A stretch of 64,000 bases of DNA from Trichobilharzia szidati (taxonomy: Eukaryota; Platyhelminthes; Trematoda; Strigeidida; Schistosomatidae): contig OX235271.1 of NCBI GenBank assembly GCA_944472155.2, forward strand, positions 65,020,416 to 65,084,415, in the 5' to 3' direction. The notes under the pieces were generated by a model. It worked only from the letters and a program-made list of their open reading frames with translations. It was not told where the DNA came from and ran no database searches. How positions within the stretch are numbered: position 1 is the stretch's first letter; every line of letters starts with the position of its first letter. The translations under genes and the position numbers were made by a program. Below, one piece after another: positions 45,625 to 57,809 of the stretch.

Positions 45625-45826
45625 CGGATTGGTTAAAGGGTTTCATCATTAGCTGACATCATTTAGAGAACCATTGGAAAGCCTGATAGAGAGTCCCAGA
45701 CTAGCACGAAAAAGCTGTCCAGTACTACCAACTGGTTTTCCAATGGTTCTCTAACTGATGTCAGCTCATGATGAAACCCTCCAATCAATCACAAAATCCC
45801 TACAAAACCAATACTTGAGAATATTT
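45625..45826. repeat. Short hairpin derived from SINE-B ends
   Basis: 45629-45686 (gattggttaaagggtttcat, tttagagaaccattgg) and 45731-45790 (ccaatggttctctaactgat, gatgaaaccctccaatcaat) are inverted copies of the SINE-B tail, with about 45 bp between them. The right arm goes on to ccctacaaaaccaatacttg at 45826. The tRNA-like core is missing, so this is an end-only, MITE-like derivative. Confidence 0.78.
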
Positions 45827-46217
45827 GATTCTTTAAGAGCCACATAGACGAACAGTTTAAATATTTATATTACTGTATCCTATCCAGATATATTTATACT
45901 GCTAATTGATTAATCTATCAGCAGACTGATGCATGACTTTCAGATTTCAGTAGACGAATTCTTACAAAAATACTGAGATACAAGTTATCATTATTATTAT
46001 CTTCAGTGAAATTATCTGAGGTAGCTTTGGATTTGTGGACTCCTACTGTTGTTATGGACATGATTTATAGCAAAATGAAGATGTGGATCTTAACAGGTAG
46101 TCAGACTAGTGTCTGATTGGTTTGGTTGTTTATGGCTGATAGCTTTTTCGTGACGCGAACAGCATACCGAAATGTAGCTTGAAGATTTTATGAAAACATT
46201 ACATGTTTTTTCTTATT
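45827..46217. other. no gene seen
   Basis: AT-rich spacer. Confidence 0.5.
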
Positions 46218-46775
46218 CCGATTATTATTATTATTATTGTTCCTTTTGGTTCCGAGTTGAACATAGGGCTTCAACAGCACACCTCCATTTTTTCCTATTC
46301 TCTGTGGCACTTTTCAGCTACCCTGACGTCTCCCCATAGTCTCTCATCTCCCCCCCTATAAGATCTCCTCCATGTCACACTCGGATGCCCAACTCGTCGT
46401 TTCCCATTCGCGTTCCACTTGAGATGGCCTGGCGCGCAGTGGTACTCGACGGTCTCCTCAGTGTGTTTCCAGTCCATATCCATTTTCTTCTACATATTTG
46501 TTAGACAACAGGTTCTTGGTTGGTTCGTCCCCACAGCTTCTTGTTGCTAATTCTTTCGATCTTCAGTATGGAGCCGGAGAAGACAGATGCTGATAAAGGT
46601 ATGCAACGTTTTGGAAATTTTTTTTAACGTGACGAGTTTATGACCCATAAATATTTAATTGAATTAATATTTGTGTTTAAAATTCGGATTTTATTGTTTA
46701 TACTGAATGCAGGAGATTTCCAAACTGATTTTGGGGTGATAAAGATCTGCCTTGACTTTCCGATTATGGATTCTT
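46218..46775 (-). mobile_element. RTE-A retrotransposon, 3' fragment
   Basis: The minus strand from 46775 covers the thumb in broken frames, then the 62-residue frame 46295-46483 with MDMDWKHTEETV, LKWNANGKRRVGHPSVTWRR (C-terminal block), and the 3' terminus at 46218-46265 with a TAA run. About 40 bp of unrelated sequence seems inserted near 46645-46680. Confidence 0.7.
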
Positions 46776-47411
46776 ATAATTCTAAAACATGTCTTTAAAA
46801 AATTCAGTCATCGCTTATTTATTTGCATTTAGGCAGTGGTGCTTCCAGAAAGCAGATTGCCATTTCTGAAATGCAATCATGAGTATTCCATCGAAATACT
46901 TGAATCTGTTGCAAGATGATAATCAAGTATCTACACAGTACAGAATGAGGTCTGCTATGGATATACATGAGCTGTGAAGATTATGTGTTATACATTTTGT
47001 ATACCTGACTATATTATTAATATGATTTCTTCCTATCAGCTTATGTAGACTCAATCATTTTCCTGTATTCACAGATCAAGGAAATAAAGCTTTGTAAGAT
47101 AACTGTCAAGGAAAGAATAAAGGTGAAATAACCCTCAGAGAAATGTCCATTAATCATCACGAAAGGTGAATGGATCCATTACCACTACAAACTCTTCTGG
47201 AGTTAAGGTGATATATAAATGAGAAGAAGCAGAGTTAGCGGGAAGGGACGAAAGTATGAACAAAAAATATATTTGTACACTTCTATCGTCAGTAAATACA
47301 ATGGAAAAGAAACTAACTGATCGTAACTGGTTCTTTTACCCTTGAATGGTAATCAACATGTTGATCAATTAACTCATTTGGAAAGTTGTATCAGTCATAA
47401 TGGACAGATTG
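46776..47411. other. no gene seen
   Basis: No recognisable motif. Confidence 0.5.
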
Positions 47412-48095
47412 ATGACTGAATCTCAACAGAGATACAAAGGGCTCGTGTAGCATATGCCAACTTGCGTCTTCTTTGGCACATACTTGATATCCGGTTATCC
47501 ATCAAGCGACATCCATACTGTGCAGCAGCATTCTCCTCTATTCTTCTTCATGGCTGTAAGACATGACCATTTAAAATCGAAAGACAAGCTGTCTCTGACC
47601 ACAAATGTTTGCATCCTATCTCCTGTGTTATATGGCGTGATTAGGTGACTAATATTGAGGTTAGGTTAAGAGTGTCAGGTAAAGGGAGAAAGTTAGTCCA
47701 TGAGGTTGTGAAGTTGCATCAGTAGAGATAGCTAGGACACGTGTTACGCATGCTAAGCCATTTCTCTCCTCATCAACCAATGAATGTTAGCTGATAGAAG
47801 ATGAGGTTGGAAAAGTTTAATGGGATAGTCAAATCAAAACCTGGCATCAATCCATAAAGTCTCGGATTTTTGGTTTCAGCCTGACTAGGGATGCTGAGAA
47901 TCTATGTTTCCAGACTATTGTTGCCGCAGCTCAGAATCATTCTCATTGGTGCAGATGCATTCACTCCTTGTAGTCTTTCCGATGCATGAAATCCTCATGT
48001 TTTTCAATGTTACCAATCCTCCTCCAGTATATTTCTGCCCACTTTAGTAACATTGCGTTTTACGTCGAAATGCAGTCAGTCATTCAGTCAGGATA
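47412..48095 (+). mobile_element. RTE-B retrotransposon, C-terminal and 3' fragment
   Basis: The plus strand reads IQRARVAYANLRLLWHILDI, RLSIKRHPYCAA, ILLHGCKT, then ISCVIWRD..TNIEVR (47620-47670) and LGHVLRML (47725-47755), matching the C-terminal half of the RTE-B copy at 31.2-31.8 kb. The following 330 bp (ttctcattggtgcagatgca at about 47940-47960) match its 3' UTR. Several stops. It shows RTE-B is also multi-copy here. Confidence 0.75.
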
Positions 48096-48929
48096 GTAAT
48101 AGTACTATTCCACGTCATCATTACGAAAATAATAGAGAGAGAAAGTAATGATAAGAATAAGTATGGCCATTAGCACAGTAACAATAATAATACTAATCAA
48201 CATTGTTTTCTCCATTATTCCAATAAAGTAGAATTGTTTTGTAGAGAATATATCATATGTCGATTGAAAACAGTGTGTATGTCAAAATACACTCCAATTA
48301 ATTTGACGTATACAACACGTTGTTATTGTTCTTTTCTTGTTTTTATGACAAATGGTGTTTATTTTATTGATTGATTTTTACATGATTTCACACTGTACAC
48401 GAATAAGTGTTGTTGTTGTTGCTGTTGTTATTGTTGTTGGATTGTTAGCATTGCATTTGTTATGGTCAGTGTTACTACAGTCGATAAACTAAGGCGTCTA
48501 TTCTTTTTCTTTTTCCAGACAGACAGACAGACAGACAGACTATGCCAGTATGTTGTTTTCAAGCTGTGAAATGATGCCAGTTACTTTGTCTTACGCTTAA
48601 ATCTTACGTGAGGTACACTGTTCAAAGGGTAATGAAATATCAAACTATCTGTTAAATGTTTGTTGATGAATTTACATCTTTTAAGAGTAGTTCAACTGTT
48701 TTCGTAGTGCTGATGTGTGAGTGTTGTCATGGATTTCCATTATATACATCGTGTACTTTATAATGTACACATAGGTCACTAATTCAGCAGTTTCTCCACA
48801 GTTTCGCTTAAGAATCTTAAAGTTTATAAACTGTCATGAATTTCGATTTGGTTTATTTTCATGCTTTCCTTTCGGTTTCGGATTCTTCATCCGCATGCAC
48901 TTCATCTACCAGGCTGTGTGCTACAAGTA
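48096..48929. repeat. spacer with (GTT)n and (CAGA)n microsatellites
   Basis: GTT-type triplets at about 48408-48439 and seven or so tandem CAGA units at 48518-48540. No gene is seen. Confidence 0.85.
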
Positions 48930-49660
48930 TTGCGTTAGGGCTAATGATATTATTCAGTTACACAGACTTGACAGTAATGAAAGCTTGCCTTGCTTTCCCG
49001 ATCCTCGCTTTGATGATATCCTCGTCATTTCCGTCCGACTGTAGTTGAAACGGTGTTTCCCAGGTAGATAGTTAAAAGAGGTTGCTTCTTTCAGATTTCT
49101 CCATTTATGCTGACTGTTTCCTGTTGTTGTTGCTACTGCTGCTGCTGTTAGCCAGGAATCTTCCTCACCTCTGTTTTCTCTATGTTCACCTGAAGTCCCT
49201 CCTATCTTCTCTGGATGCTTCTTCTGCCAACTTGTTGCTTTTCACGTGCACATCTTCCGGTTTGTTGGAAATCAGACATATATCATCGGTGAAGTCCAGA
49301 TCCTCCAAGTTTTTTGTGTGAGTCCATTTTATGCCTGTTTCCTCGTTGCCCGCCGCCGTCTGTCGAATAATCCAGTCTACTGCGATCAGGAAGCAGTCTC
49401 ACTCTCGTCTTCACTTCGAAGGATTCCGTGAGTTTCCCAATGTGGATTACTTGGCATGTACCATTGTCGTAAAACTGTTGGATGACATGTATAATTGTTG
49501 GTGGCACCCTGTAGTAGCGAAGCAGATGCCAAATCACCTCGCGATCGACACTGTCGAAGGCCATTTCAAGGTCAATGAAGTTGAAATGGAGAGCTGACTG
49601 CCATTCCAAGCTCTGTTCGAAGATGATCCGTAGTGTTTTGATTTGATCGATGCATGACTT
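48930..49660 (-). mobile_element. RTE-A retrotransposon, reverse-transcriptase fragment lacking the 3' end
   Basis: The minus strand from 49660 has block A to thumb: LHFNFIDLEMAFDSVDREVI, VPPTIIHVIQQFYDNGTCQV, GKLTESFEVKT, then in another frame LEDLDFTDDICLISNKPEDV (FTDD, block C; near 49270-49310), then KSNKLAEEASRE and the TYL..IVST block near 49030-49070. Similarity stops near 48930, before the C-terminus. Loss of the 3' end is unusual for LINE copies and implies a later deletion or rearrangement. Confidence 0.78.
49283..49609 (-). pseudogene. RTE-A reverse transcriptase block A-B region
   Basis: 108 residues. FIDLEMAFDSVDREVIWHLL contains the first catalytic Asp (in AFDSV), followed by VPPTIIHVIQQFYDNGTCQV and GKLTESFEVKTRVRLLPD. 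The family has GVRQGCLLSP after EVKT; here RVRLLPD marks a small deletion and frameshift, and the last 35 residues are out of frame. The second catalytic motif (FTDD) lies just downstream in another frame, near 49270-49310. Confidence 0.75.
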
Positions 49661-51064
49661 GTTCCTATATCAGGTGTTACTTTTGTTTATTTTAAAGGTT
49701 TTTTATCAACTTTTTTTACACAGTTGGAATACCTGTTGTGGCATTTCTTATACATTGCGTGAAAACGCCTAGCAATAGCTTTTATTCTTATGCCTGTGAG
49801 AGGAAACTTAAGTCAACTCGCAAAACTTTTGATCGGAAACGGGTATCCCTTCTTCGAAATTGGTGCAAATATCAAAATCGATATTTATTTCAGCATTTTT
49901 ATTGTTGCTCTTTTTCTATCCCTAATGCTTACTAATGCTTATTTGCTTTTGTAATGAGATAAAATGCTCTATTCTTTAGCTGATATCATCCTAATGCCTA
50001 AATAGACCAAATAGACCTATCGATCCGAACTATCACTCCATTAATACACATACATAAAATTTTTTTTTTGAGTTAAGCATTTATGAGTTTTATGGATGGA
50101 TAGACAGACAGACAGAGAGTGTTTGTGTGTATGACAAATAGACAGACAGGTAGCATGATAAATGAATGCGTAGACAATCGGAATAGACATTAAATATGAA
50201 ATGAACGAAGCAGTAATATAATATAAACTGATGATTAAGGACATGAATAAAATAAAAACACCGATGTTTAGTGTTAGTTAATTTGGCTTTATTTAACACT
50301 ATGACCGTGATAAATGAATCATTTATCTACCTTATCGATCTATCTATCCATCTATTCTAATGGGTTTAACTCACTTCATTTATATATGTGTCAACGGTGC
50401 AAAACTGTAGGCACATTGGATGGCATATTATTGATTTATCGTCTTGAATAGTTAGTACGCAATCATTGTGAAAAAGTTCTATGAAAGAAAGTAACAAATG
50501 AGTTATAGTAACGTGTCTAAACTTGTTCAGAATAAATCCTACTTTGTTGCACAGAACATAGAACAAATTATCTTAGACAATGTAGACATTTTTAGTAAGA
50601 GATATGCTGCGAAATGAGATGAGTCTTATTAATTAGTGTACAGTGAGAAGACAGCTTTTTCTAGGGTTTGAATGCTTATTGCTGGGAAACTGTGTAATCA
50701 ATAATGAAGTGAATTTCACTAAGGTGGAGTGTAACAGCTTCTTGAAAGTTGCATTTAGGGGTGGCATCCAGGATTGGCGAAGTTAAACTAGAGCAGTCAT
50801 GACCAATCGGATTTCAAATAACCTTGAATAGCCACTTATAGTAAGCCAACGTTAAGACTTGTAAATTAACATGTATTCCCAAAAATACAAACAGCCTTAT
50901 TCCTCTCCAAACATTGTAACTTGAAAAAAACCCAGGTAAACAGATGGCGAAGAAACTATGAACTCATTACATGCATGGCATTCTTGAGGGGCAACATTAT
51001 CGGTTGCTTCAGGGTTATTTTTAAGGCCCTCTGGTGGAGTTATTAGTGGTGGCCGCTACAGTTT
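49661..51064. other. no gene seen
   Basis: Short (ACAG)/(TCTA) tetranucleotide stretches occur at 50097-50118 and 50330-50357. No gene is supported. Confidence 0.5.
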
Positions 51065-51215
51065 AACTTGGCCAGTGCAATACTTATTTCATTCTGATTT
51101 GAGACTTATCAGCTGGATCTCAGCTGAACCTCAATGAGTGATGATATTTCCAGTGAAAGTCGAACTCGCCACATCGAAGTTTTACTGATTATCCTACTGA
51201 CCAATAAGACGAACC
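51065..51215 (-). mobile_element. Sm-alpha-like hammerhead SINE, decayed
   Basis: The minus strand has tcactggaaatatcatcact, then the hammerhead region 51070-51125: ccagctgataagtctcaaat, cagaatgaaataagtattgc. The CTGATGA box reads CTGATAA (one change) and GAAA is kept, so the core is closer to the known sequence than in the other copies, but stem II (gtctc/cagaat) no longer pairs well. Confidence 0.62.
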
Positions 51216-51607
51216 TTATAAAATATCAAAGGTGAAGTTCAAGGCAATATACTGGAATCTGTTCAAAGAGTTCACGTATGTACAGAGGCAGACCAGTTCC
51301 AAAAGGACAAATTAACTAGGGGCAAATTACAAAAGAAAAAATATGACCTCTTAGAAAGTTTAAACAATTTTTTCTGTCATTTACATGGAAGTCAAAAAGT
51401 GACGGAAATCTTAAACTTAGTACAGTTTCTAAAGTGCACTAGAAAGCTAAAGTTGTAAGTTTTGAGGTATCCAATGTCTGAATGGTTTTAGACGTTATCA
51501 GAATGAAAAACATTAACCTGAATTTTATACACCCTGTATCAAAATACAACTGTGAATGAGTATTAATTCCAGTCAAAATGTTCTCAATTTATGTGATTAT
51601 CTCTTAT

Positions 51608-53780
51608 AATAATAATAATAATAATAATCTGCTTTTTTCCAGAAACAGTACTAACGGTACAGTGTGGAATTTTCAGCACATATCTACAATATTTGTATCT
51701 AATTTTATCAAACATTTAAAAGGAGTATTTCAAAAAAATAAATATAAAGACAACAACAGCAAAAAACACAAAAATAATAAAAATAAAATGAAAAAAAATA
51801 CCAAGAAGTAGAAAGGAAAATAAACAGCATAAAATAATACCTCAGTATTGGGTAGTGGAAGCTTTGATATGATTATGCATGGTGACAGTAAAGCTGTAGT
51901 CATACAAGAAGTTATGAAATGATATTTAAGAATGCTTATCGCCAAGATGATCAGTTAATTTGGTTGAAACAACACTAAACAATCATAAAATAACACTTCA
52001 GGGTTTGTTGTTTTGTTTTTTATTATCAGGTCTAATGTGGTGTTTGTAGTGGTAGTGTGAGTAATCCTGCATAATACAATATTTTAAGATGGGGATAATG
52101 GCTTTCACAACCAAGATTGCCAGTTAATATTGCCGAACAAAATAACAACAACCACAAAAACTAATAATTACATGATGGTTAATGACAGGACAATTTTGTA
52201 ATACTCATAGTGCTAATATATTCGGAACCAGTAGATACACAATAGAAGGAATAGAGTAAAGTAGAAAAAAGGAAGCCAATGTTAATAATTTAGGTAGCTA
52301 AGTATGTTTAAGAAGGTGTTCACTATATAATACAAAATAAGAGAGAAATAAAAGAGCCAAAAATTATGTTATTGACAACAAAGCAAGTCATAGGTTTCGC
52401 GCTTAACATTGTCTCTGTTACTTAGAACACGGGCCAAGTATGGTGTCGTTGAGTTCCTGTACTTGGTTGTACGAGCACAGATTATTTTATACTGATTTCT
52501 GGTTCTACTTGATGAAATACAAGGCGAGAGTTGGGAATAGAGGGGATGTTGGGGTCGGAGAATATGGTTTTCGACCATTTTTCGCATGTATTCAGATGCC
52601 TATCAACTAATGTAGTGACGAGCTGACTGAGTTTTACACCACTAGTCCTACTAAATACCTTCGACATCCTTCTCAGGATGGTGTAGTCATTTTAGAGTAG
52701 CCCAGGAAAGACTAATGGGGAGCAGTAAATTAGAACAGGTAAGATACAAGAGTTGACAAATTGTGAAAGTAGAGGTTAGGTGGTTCCAGATTGTCTTAGT
52801 TTGTTAATGTATTAGGCTAGACAGAACACTTTCTTAGAAATTGTTAGGATATGAGATGTCCAAGTAAGGTCAGAAGATAGAACTAGACCGAGGTATTTTG
52901 CATTAGACTGAGTTCCAATTTTAGTCCCCTCAATGCAACAGGCTTCATGAGTACTTACTAGTGTTTGTAGATCTCGTTTATGCCTAAGAGAGAAGTCAAT
53001 AGCCTGACATTTTGAGGGATTCAGCATGACGCCATTTAGTTTAGACCACTGACTGATGTCCAACAGGAAGCTATTTAATTTGAGACAGTCTGACTGAGAC
53101 TTTTATGGGAAACGATACAGACAGGTCATCTGCATATTTGACGAAGTTAATTTCGTCTGAAAGAGGTAAGTCATGTAAGAAGAAGGAAAAGAGAAATGGA
53201 GAGAGAACAGCACCCTAAGGAACTCCAGCTTCAGTAAGCAAAGGAGAGGAAGATAAACCATTATATACCGTGTACTGCATCCTATTAGAGAAGTAAGAGT
53301 GTAGCCAGTTGATAGCCCAGGGCTCAGTTTGTGTAAGGCTAAGCTTGTTAAACAAAAGGCCTCTAGGTACAGAGTCGAAATCAAATGTATAATCAGGAAA
53401 CGTACAACGGACATACTTGGCCCCTTTGTCTAAGGAGGATACAATGTTGTGATGAAACACAGCAGCAGCGTCCAAAGTACTTCTACCCTGTTTGTAAGCA
53501 AACTGCTTTGGATCGTTTGAGAAACTTAGGGAGGGAACAAGTTTTAGTAACAATAATTTCTCCATTAGTTTAAAAAAAGGAGAGGTAATAGCATTGGTCT
53601 AAAATTAATACTATTACCAGAACCTGACTTGGGTACAGGGATGATTTTAATACCTTTCCACAGAGAAGGTACAAAATTATTAGAAAAAGAGGTTTTGAAA
53701 ATGTTTGTAAGTGGGTTACTTAAAATATCAGCACATTTCCTTAGGACAGGATAGAAAGGATAGAAAATTTATTCATTTTG
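51608..53780 (-). mobile_element. CR1-like retrotransposon, 2.2 kb, degenerate
   Basis: The minus strand from about 53780 holds reverse transcriptase through to the 3' end. The terminal segment 51608-51690 (gctgaaaattccacactgta ... tctggaaaaaagcagatt then (ATT)n) matches the CR1 copy at 63.48-63.54 kb. The 3' UTR is long (51690-52368). Coding blocks are in several frames with single stops between them. This is the only CR1 copy here reaching into the palm. Confidence 0.8.
52369..53565 (-). pseudogene. CR1-like reverse transcriptase, broken
   Basis: In order on the minus strand: FAYKQGRSTLDAAAVFHHNI (block 2), FDFDSVPRGLLFNKLS (block A, with Asp), a stop where GVPQGAVLSP is expected (53215), VLSPFLFSFFLHDLPL then KYADDLSV (block C, YADD intact, DNA 53125-53136), SKLNGVMLNPSKCQAIDFSL (block D/E region, 52812-53063), KYLGLVLSSDLTWTSHILTI, then LSQLVTTLVDRHLNTCEKWS and HPLYSQLSPCISSSRTRNQY to a stop at 52369. 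At least two frameshifts and two stops. The order and spacing are normal for CR1-type RT. Confidence 0.82.
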
Positions 53781-54059
53781 AAGATAGTTTTAGAAATAAT
53801 AAATGGTCGATTCAAGGTGTCTAATGTGCATTTGGGTAACTCAAATATGTTGGTATCACAGTTTCCAGATTCTAGTGGGAATATGATTTTTCGCAATTGC
53901 CCTCTAGTTAGCTTTTAATTGCATAGAATGTAATTAATTGAATATTGTAAAGCTCTATAGGTACGGTTAAGACCATGGACTATTGAAATTACTCGAAAGC
54001 AACTGAGATTTAATGAAGAACTTATTCACTTCAAAGTAGTGAGCAGAAAGTCTTCCAGA
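53781..54059. other. no gene seen
   Basis: A short AT-rich gap before the next RTE-A copy. Confidence 0.5.
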
Positions 54060-54845
54060 AATTATTTATTTATTTATTATTCCCTTGCATTCCGAGTGGA
54101 ACATAGGGCCTCATCAACACATCTCCACTTTCTTTTGTTTTCTGCCATCCTCTTCGGCTGGGTCCACGATTGATCAAACTCTCTCATCTCTTCCTCACAT
54201 GAACTCCTCCATGTCACCCTAACAATGACCACAAACTAATCGCTTCCCATTTGGATTCCACTCGAAGGCTTAAAGTGCGATGTCATTCAGTAACCCCCTC
54301 AATTTATACCCAATCCATCCATCTCAATTTTCTTCTACATATATGTTGAGCGATCGGTTCTTGGTTGGTTCGTCGCCAGTCATAGTTTCTTGTTGCTTAT
54401 TCTTTCTGGCCATTTGATCTTCAGTATGGAGCCAGAAAGGCAGCTGTTGATGAAAGTCTGCTGTAGCCTGTTGAAAATCCTTTTCGTGACACGCAGTGCA
54501 AGTTTCCGACCAGCATAGAAGAAGTGACCGACTTCACATTGGTGTTGAAAATCCGAATCTTGTTCATTATGCTGACTGAGTGCAAAAGATTTACAAACTG
54601 GTTTCAGGTCGATGAAGGCGTATCTTGCCTTGCCTTTCCGATTCTAACTTTGACATCTTCGTCCTTTCCGACTGCCTGTAGTTGAAACGATGCTTCTCAG
54701 ATAAGTGAAGGAAGTAACCTCTGTCAAATCTCTCCCGTTGATGGTCATTGGTGCTGGTTGTTGTTGTTGTTCTTGCTGTTGTTTGGTTATCTTCATCCCC
54801 TCCGTCTTCTCTGTGTTCACCTACAGTCCAGTTTGCCAGATAAGT
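54060..54845 (-). mobile_element. RTE-A retrotransposon, 3' fragment
   Basis: On the minus strand: the linker after the active site with VNTEKTEGMKITKQ-like sequence and a Q-rich stretch (54745-54830), EVTSFTYLRSIVSTTGSRKD (54650-54720), the KARYAFIDLKPVCKS and NKIRIFNTNVKSV blocks, and the C-terminus, ending at ggaacataggg...cccttgcattccg / TAA run at 54060-54100 (plus view). Moderately preserved; no long frame. Confidence 0.75.
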
Positions 54846-56514
54846 AGTTAGAAAACCATTTGGAACACATGAACACCCAAATGTATCGAGTTCTAACTTG
54901 TTACTTGATTAAAATAGAGACACAGATGACTAGTGATCAGTAGTTGTCTTGTGAAGATGTGACTCGATGGCTTATAGACTTTATTTTCAGCCAGTGGGTC
55001 TCAGTTTCGTATCCCACTCGATCTAACTGGGCGGCATTATCAGCTTTCGTATAATAAGTAAGACTGGTACATGCGAAGTTTGTACCGGCTAACTAATTTT
55101 TAACCAATTGGTCAGTGGGATTACTTTCTTACTACTTATTTAAAAAACATAGTAGCGTAAATTACATAGCTTATGTGCGCGTAATTTTGAAATTGTTCAC
55201 TGTATTATTAAGGTCATACATGCCCTAAATAATTCGGGTTTTCAAAGGAAGTCAGCATAAATTTTTGCTGAAGATTACTTAGTCACTTGAAGTTGGGTCG
55301 GTCGTTTATAGAAATTTATTCTTACCTAAGTAAACAGTCTTACTCTTAAGTTTAAAACTCACTCATCATCCAGCTAGATAAAAAAATCAATGGTTTTAAA
55401 GGGAGGGGGGAATGAAAATAAACTCAGACATACAAACATACATTAACAGTGAGTTTTTGTGAAAAGCCACCTCTTCAATCCCAAGTAAATTGGGTGTAAA
55501 ATGTTCCTTTGATTCTGTTTATTGCTTTCATTTTACTGACTATATTGTATATGTCAGTTTTCATCAATCAAAGAATATTAGTTTACCTGGATGTTTTAAG
55601 CATGTGTTGTGTAAAAAATAGAATTGAGAAGCTCTACTGTCAACTTATTTTGCTTAGAATTAGTCAGTTGAAGCTCTTTAACAATTTATTTTTTTGTGTA
55701 TACGTTCATCTATAGATAACAAACATACTTTCATCATTGTCAGTTTATTTTTCTCATCTATGCCTAAATGCACATAACCTTACGTCTTTTTCTTATCTCT
55801 CTGCTTTTGATCTCTTTTGTGTGTTTAGTGAACTGCTAATGTTATAGATTGAGTCACATGTTTTTTTCACACCTTTTAAATGTATATATATATATATATG
55901 CAAATGATAAGCGTGTATATATGAAAAATTATTTTCCAGTTTTTAGGTTATGATTGATGTTAGTTAAATCAGGTTTCGTCATAAGGTAACATTATTTAGG
56001 GAATTAGTTAAAATCAGCACAGTCGTCTTAATTCGGTACTCTTCACTAGTGCCTAGTCATGAGGCACTACTATCAGGGGTTCTAATGAGACGCCGTGATT
56101 GACAAACTCCACTAAGTTGTATCTGAGGTCAGTTACTCAACGATGGAGAAGGCTGGCATTGATATTATATTGCCTATTGGTAGGAGTTAGAATTAATGCA
56201 CCATTTGGATTCTGATGCAGTGTCTGAATGCTGACGTGTTTGTATTGAGTTCGGAACCAAGAAATACTGGACACCTATTTTATCCTATGGCGAATGTCTT
56301 CAGCGGCGTTTATCCATTATACCAATAGGGACAATAAACAGAATCTTCAGGTAATTCCTATGTCCAGTGGTACATAACATCCGCCATCAGAATTTATCAT
56401 TACTTAATTGTCTTTGGCCTCGTCAGTTCTGAATTTTATTTGGGACTTGGAAACTTCATCTCGAAGCTGGTTACTACTAATCAATCGATGTACATTTTAA
56501 TATTAGATAAGGTA
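54846..56514. other. no gene seen
   Basis: Contains a TA run at 55880-55900. A faint SINE-B-like order occurs at 55960-56100 (ggttctaatgagacgccgtg), too decayed to call. Confidence 0.45.
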
Positions 56515-57500
56515 GGTTACAGTGAAAGAAATAGCTGCCTGACTACTATCACCAATGATACTTTTAATTGTAGTGGACTGGATCATGCATCAGACTTCGG
56601 AGAGTGAAGAGAAAGCAATACACCGGACCAATAAGAATATTCCAGGAGACCTGGATTTCACAGATGATTTATGTTTAGCGTCACACAAGCTCGAAGGCTT
56701 ACAAGCAAAAACCAACAAGTTGGCTGAAGAAGCAGCGAAAGAAGGACTGTAGGTGAACATAGAGAAGATGGAGGTGATGAAGGTAACCAAACAACAGCAA
56801 GAACAACAACAACCAGCACCAATCACCATCAACAGGGGACATTTGACAGAGGTTATCTCCTTCACTTATCTGGCCAGAAAGTGTCGTTTCAACTACAGGC
56901 AGTCGGAACGGACGAAGATGTCAAAGCTGGTCAGAATGGGAAAGGCAAGGGGAGATACGCGTTCATCGACGTGAAACCAGTTTGTAAATCTTCTGCACTC
57001 AGTCAGCGTAAGGAACAAGATTTGGATTTTCAGCATCAATATGAAGTCGGTCACCTCTTCTGTATGGGTCGGAAACTTGCACTGCGTGTCACAGAAAGCA
57101 TTTCCAACAGGGTACTTCAGACTTTCATTATCAGCTGCCACCTTCTCTGGCTCTTTAATGAAGACCAAGTGACCAGGAAGAATTAGCAACAAGGAACTGT
57201 GGGAACGAGCCAATCAAGAATCTGTTGCTCAACACGTGTGTAGAAGAAAATAGAGGATGGTTAGGCCTACACTGAGGAGGCCATCAAATGAAATTGCGCG
57301 CAGTGCCGGCCATCACCTCAGGGGAACCTGAGTGTGTCGTCAATGAGTGACATGGAAAAGATCATGTGAGGAAGAGATGGGGGAGTTTGGTCAATTGTGA
57401 ACTCAGCTGAAGAGGACATCAGAGGAAAGAACAAAGTGGAGATGTGTTGCTGAAGCCATATGTTTCATTCGGAAACCAAGGGTACGATAATAATAATAGG
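56515..57500 (+). mobile_element. RTE-A retrotransposon, 3' half
   Basis: The plus strand starts at block B (LLSPMILLIVVDWI..., 56548-56590), then GDLDFTDDLCLASHKLEGLQ (block C as FTDD; 56650-56705), KTNKLAEEAAKEGL, VNIEKMEVMKVTKQQQEQQQ, TEVISFTYLA, KARGDTRSST or, in the next frame, YAFIDVKPVCKSSALS, and the thumb. The terminus is ttcattcggaaaccaagggt then (ATA)n at about 57462-57498. The Q-rich spacer after KVTK is a family feature, also seen at 15.2 and 54.8 kb. Confidence 0.8.
56555..56752 (+). pseudogene. RTE-A reverse transcriptase block B-C region
   Basis: 65 residues: ILLIVVDWIMHQTSESEEKA, then PGDLDFTDDLCLASHKLEGL and KTNKLAEEAAKEGL, ending at a TAG where the family continues QVNI. 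FTDD replaces FADD, the usual active-site form; two acidic residues remain. The same FTDD occurs at 49.28 kb, so it may be a real subfamily state rather than decay. The frame is cut from the downstream VNIEKMEVMKV by that single stop. Confidence 0.75.
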
Positions 57501-57809
57501 TTGCAGTGTAGATTATTTTATGAAATCTACATTTAAACCAGTCCTAATATGTCAGCTTCTGGTGCAAATAGAATTGTTCAAACACCAACGGGAACAAAAT
57601 CACTCACTAAAATATATCTCTATCCAGATCACTGGTCTCAAACAGGTTGAAGAGACTATTCTGGATTCGTCTTTTTTCCACTGTCAGCTATATGGATAAG
57701 TATCGAACTGTGTACGGTTATAGTACTAGTAAATAATATCTTGCCGGAAAAAGCTTGAATAACCGAAGACGTTATAAACACATCTGAAATATTGCACTTT
57801 CTTTATCTT

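Noticed and set aside
48836..49321. Plus-strand frames with Leu/Ser-rich, membrane-like sequence
   Set aside because: They are the antisense of RTE-A; the apparent membrane segment is the reverse of the Gln-rich spacer.
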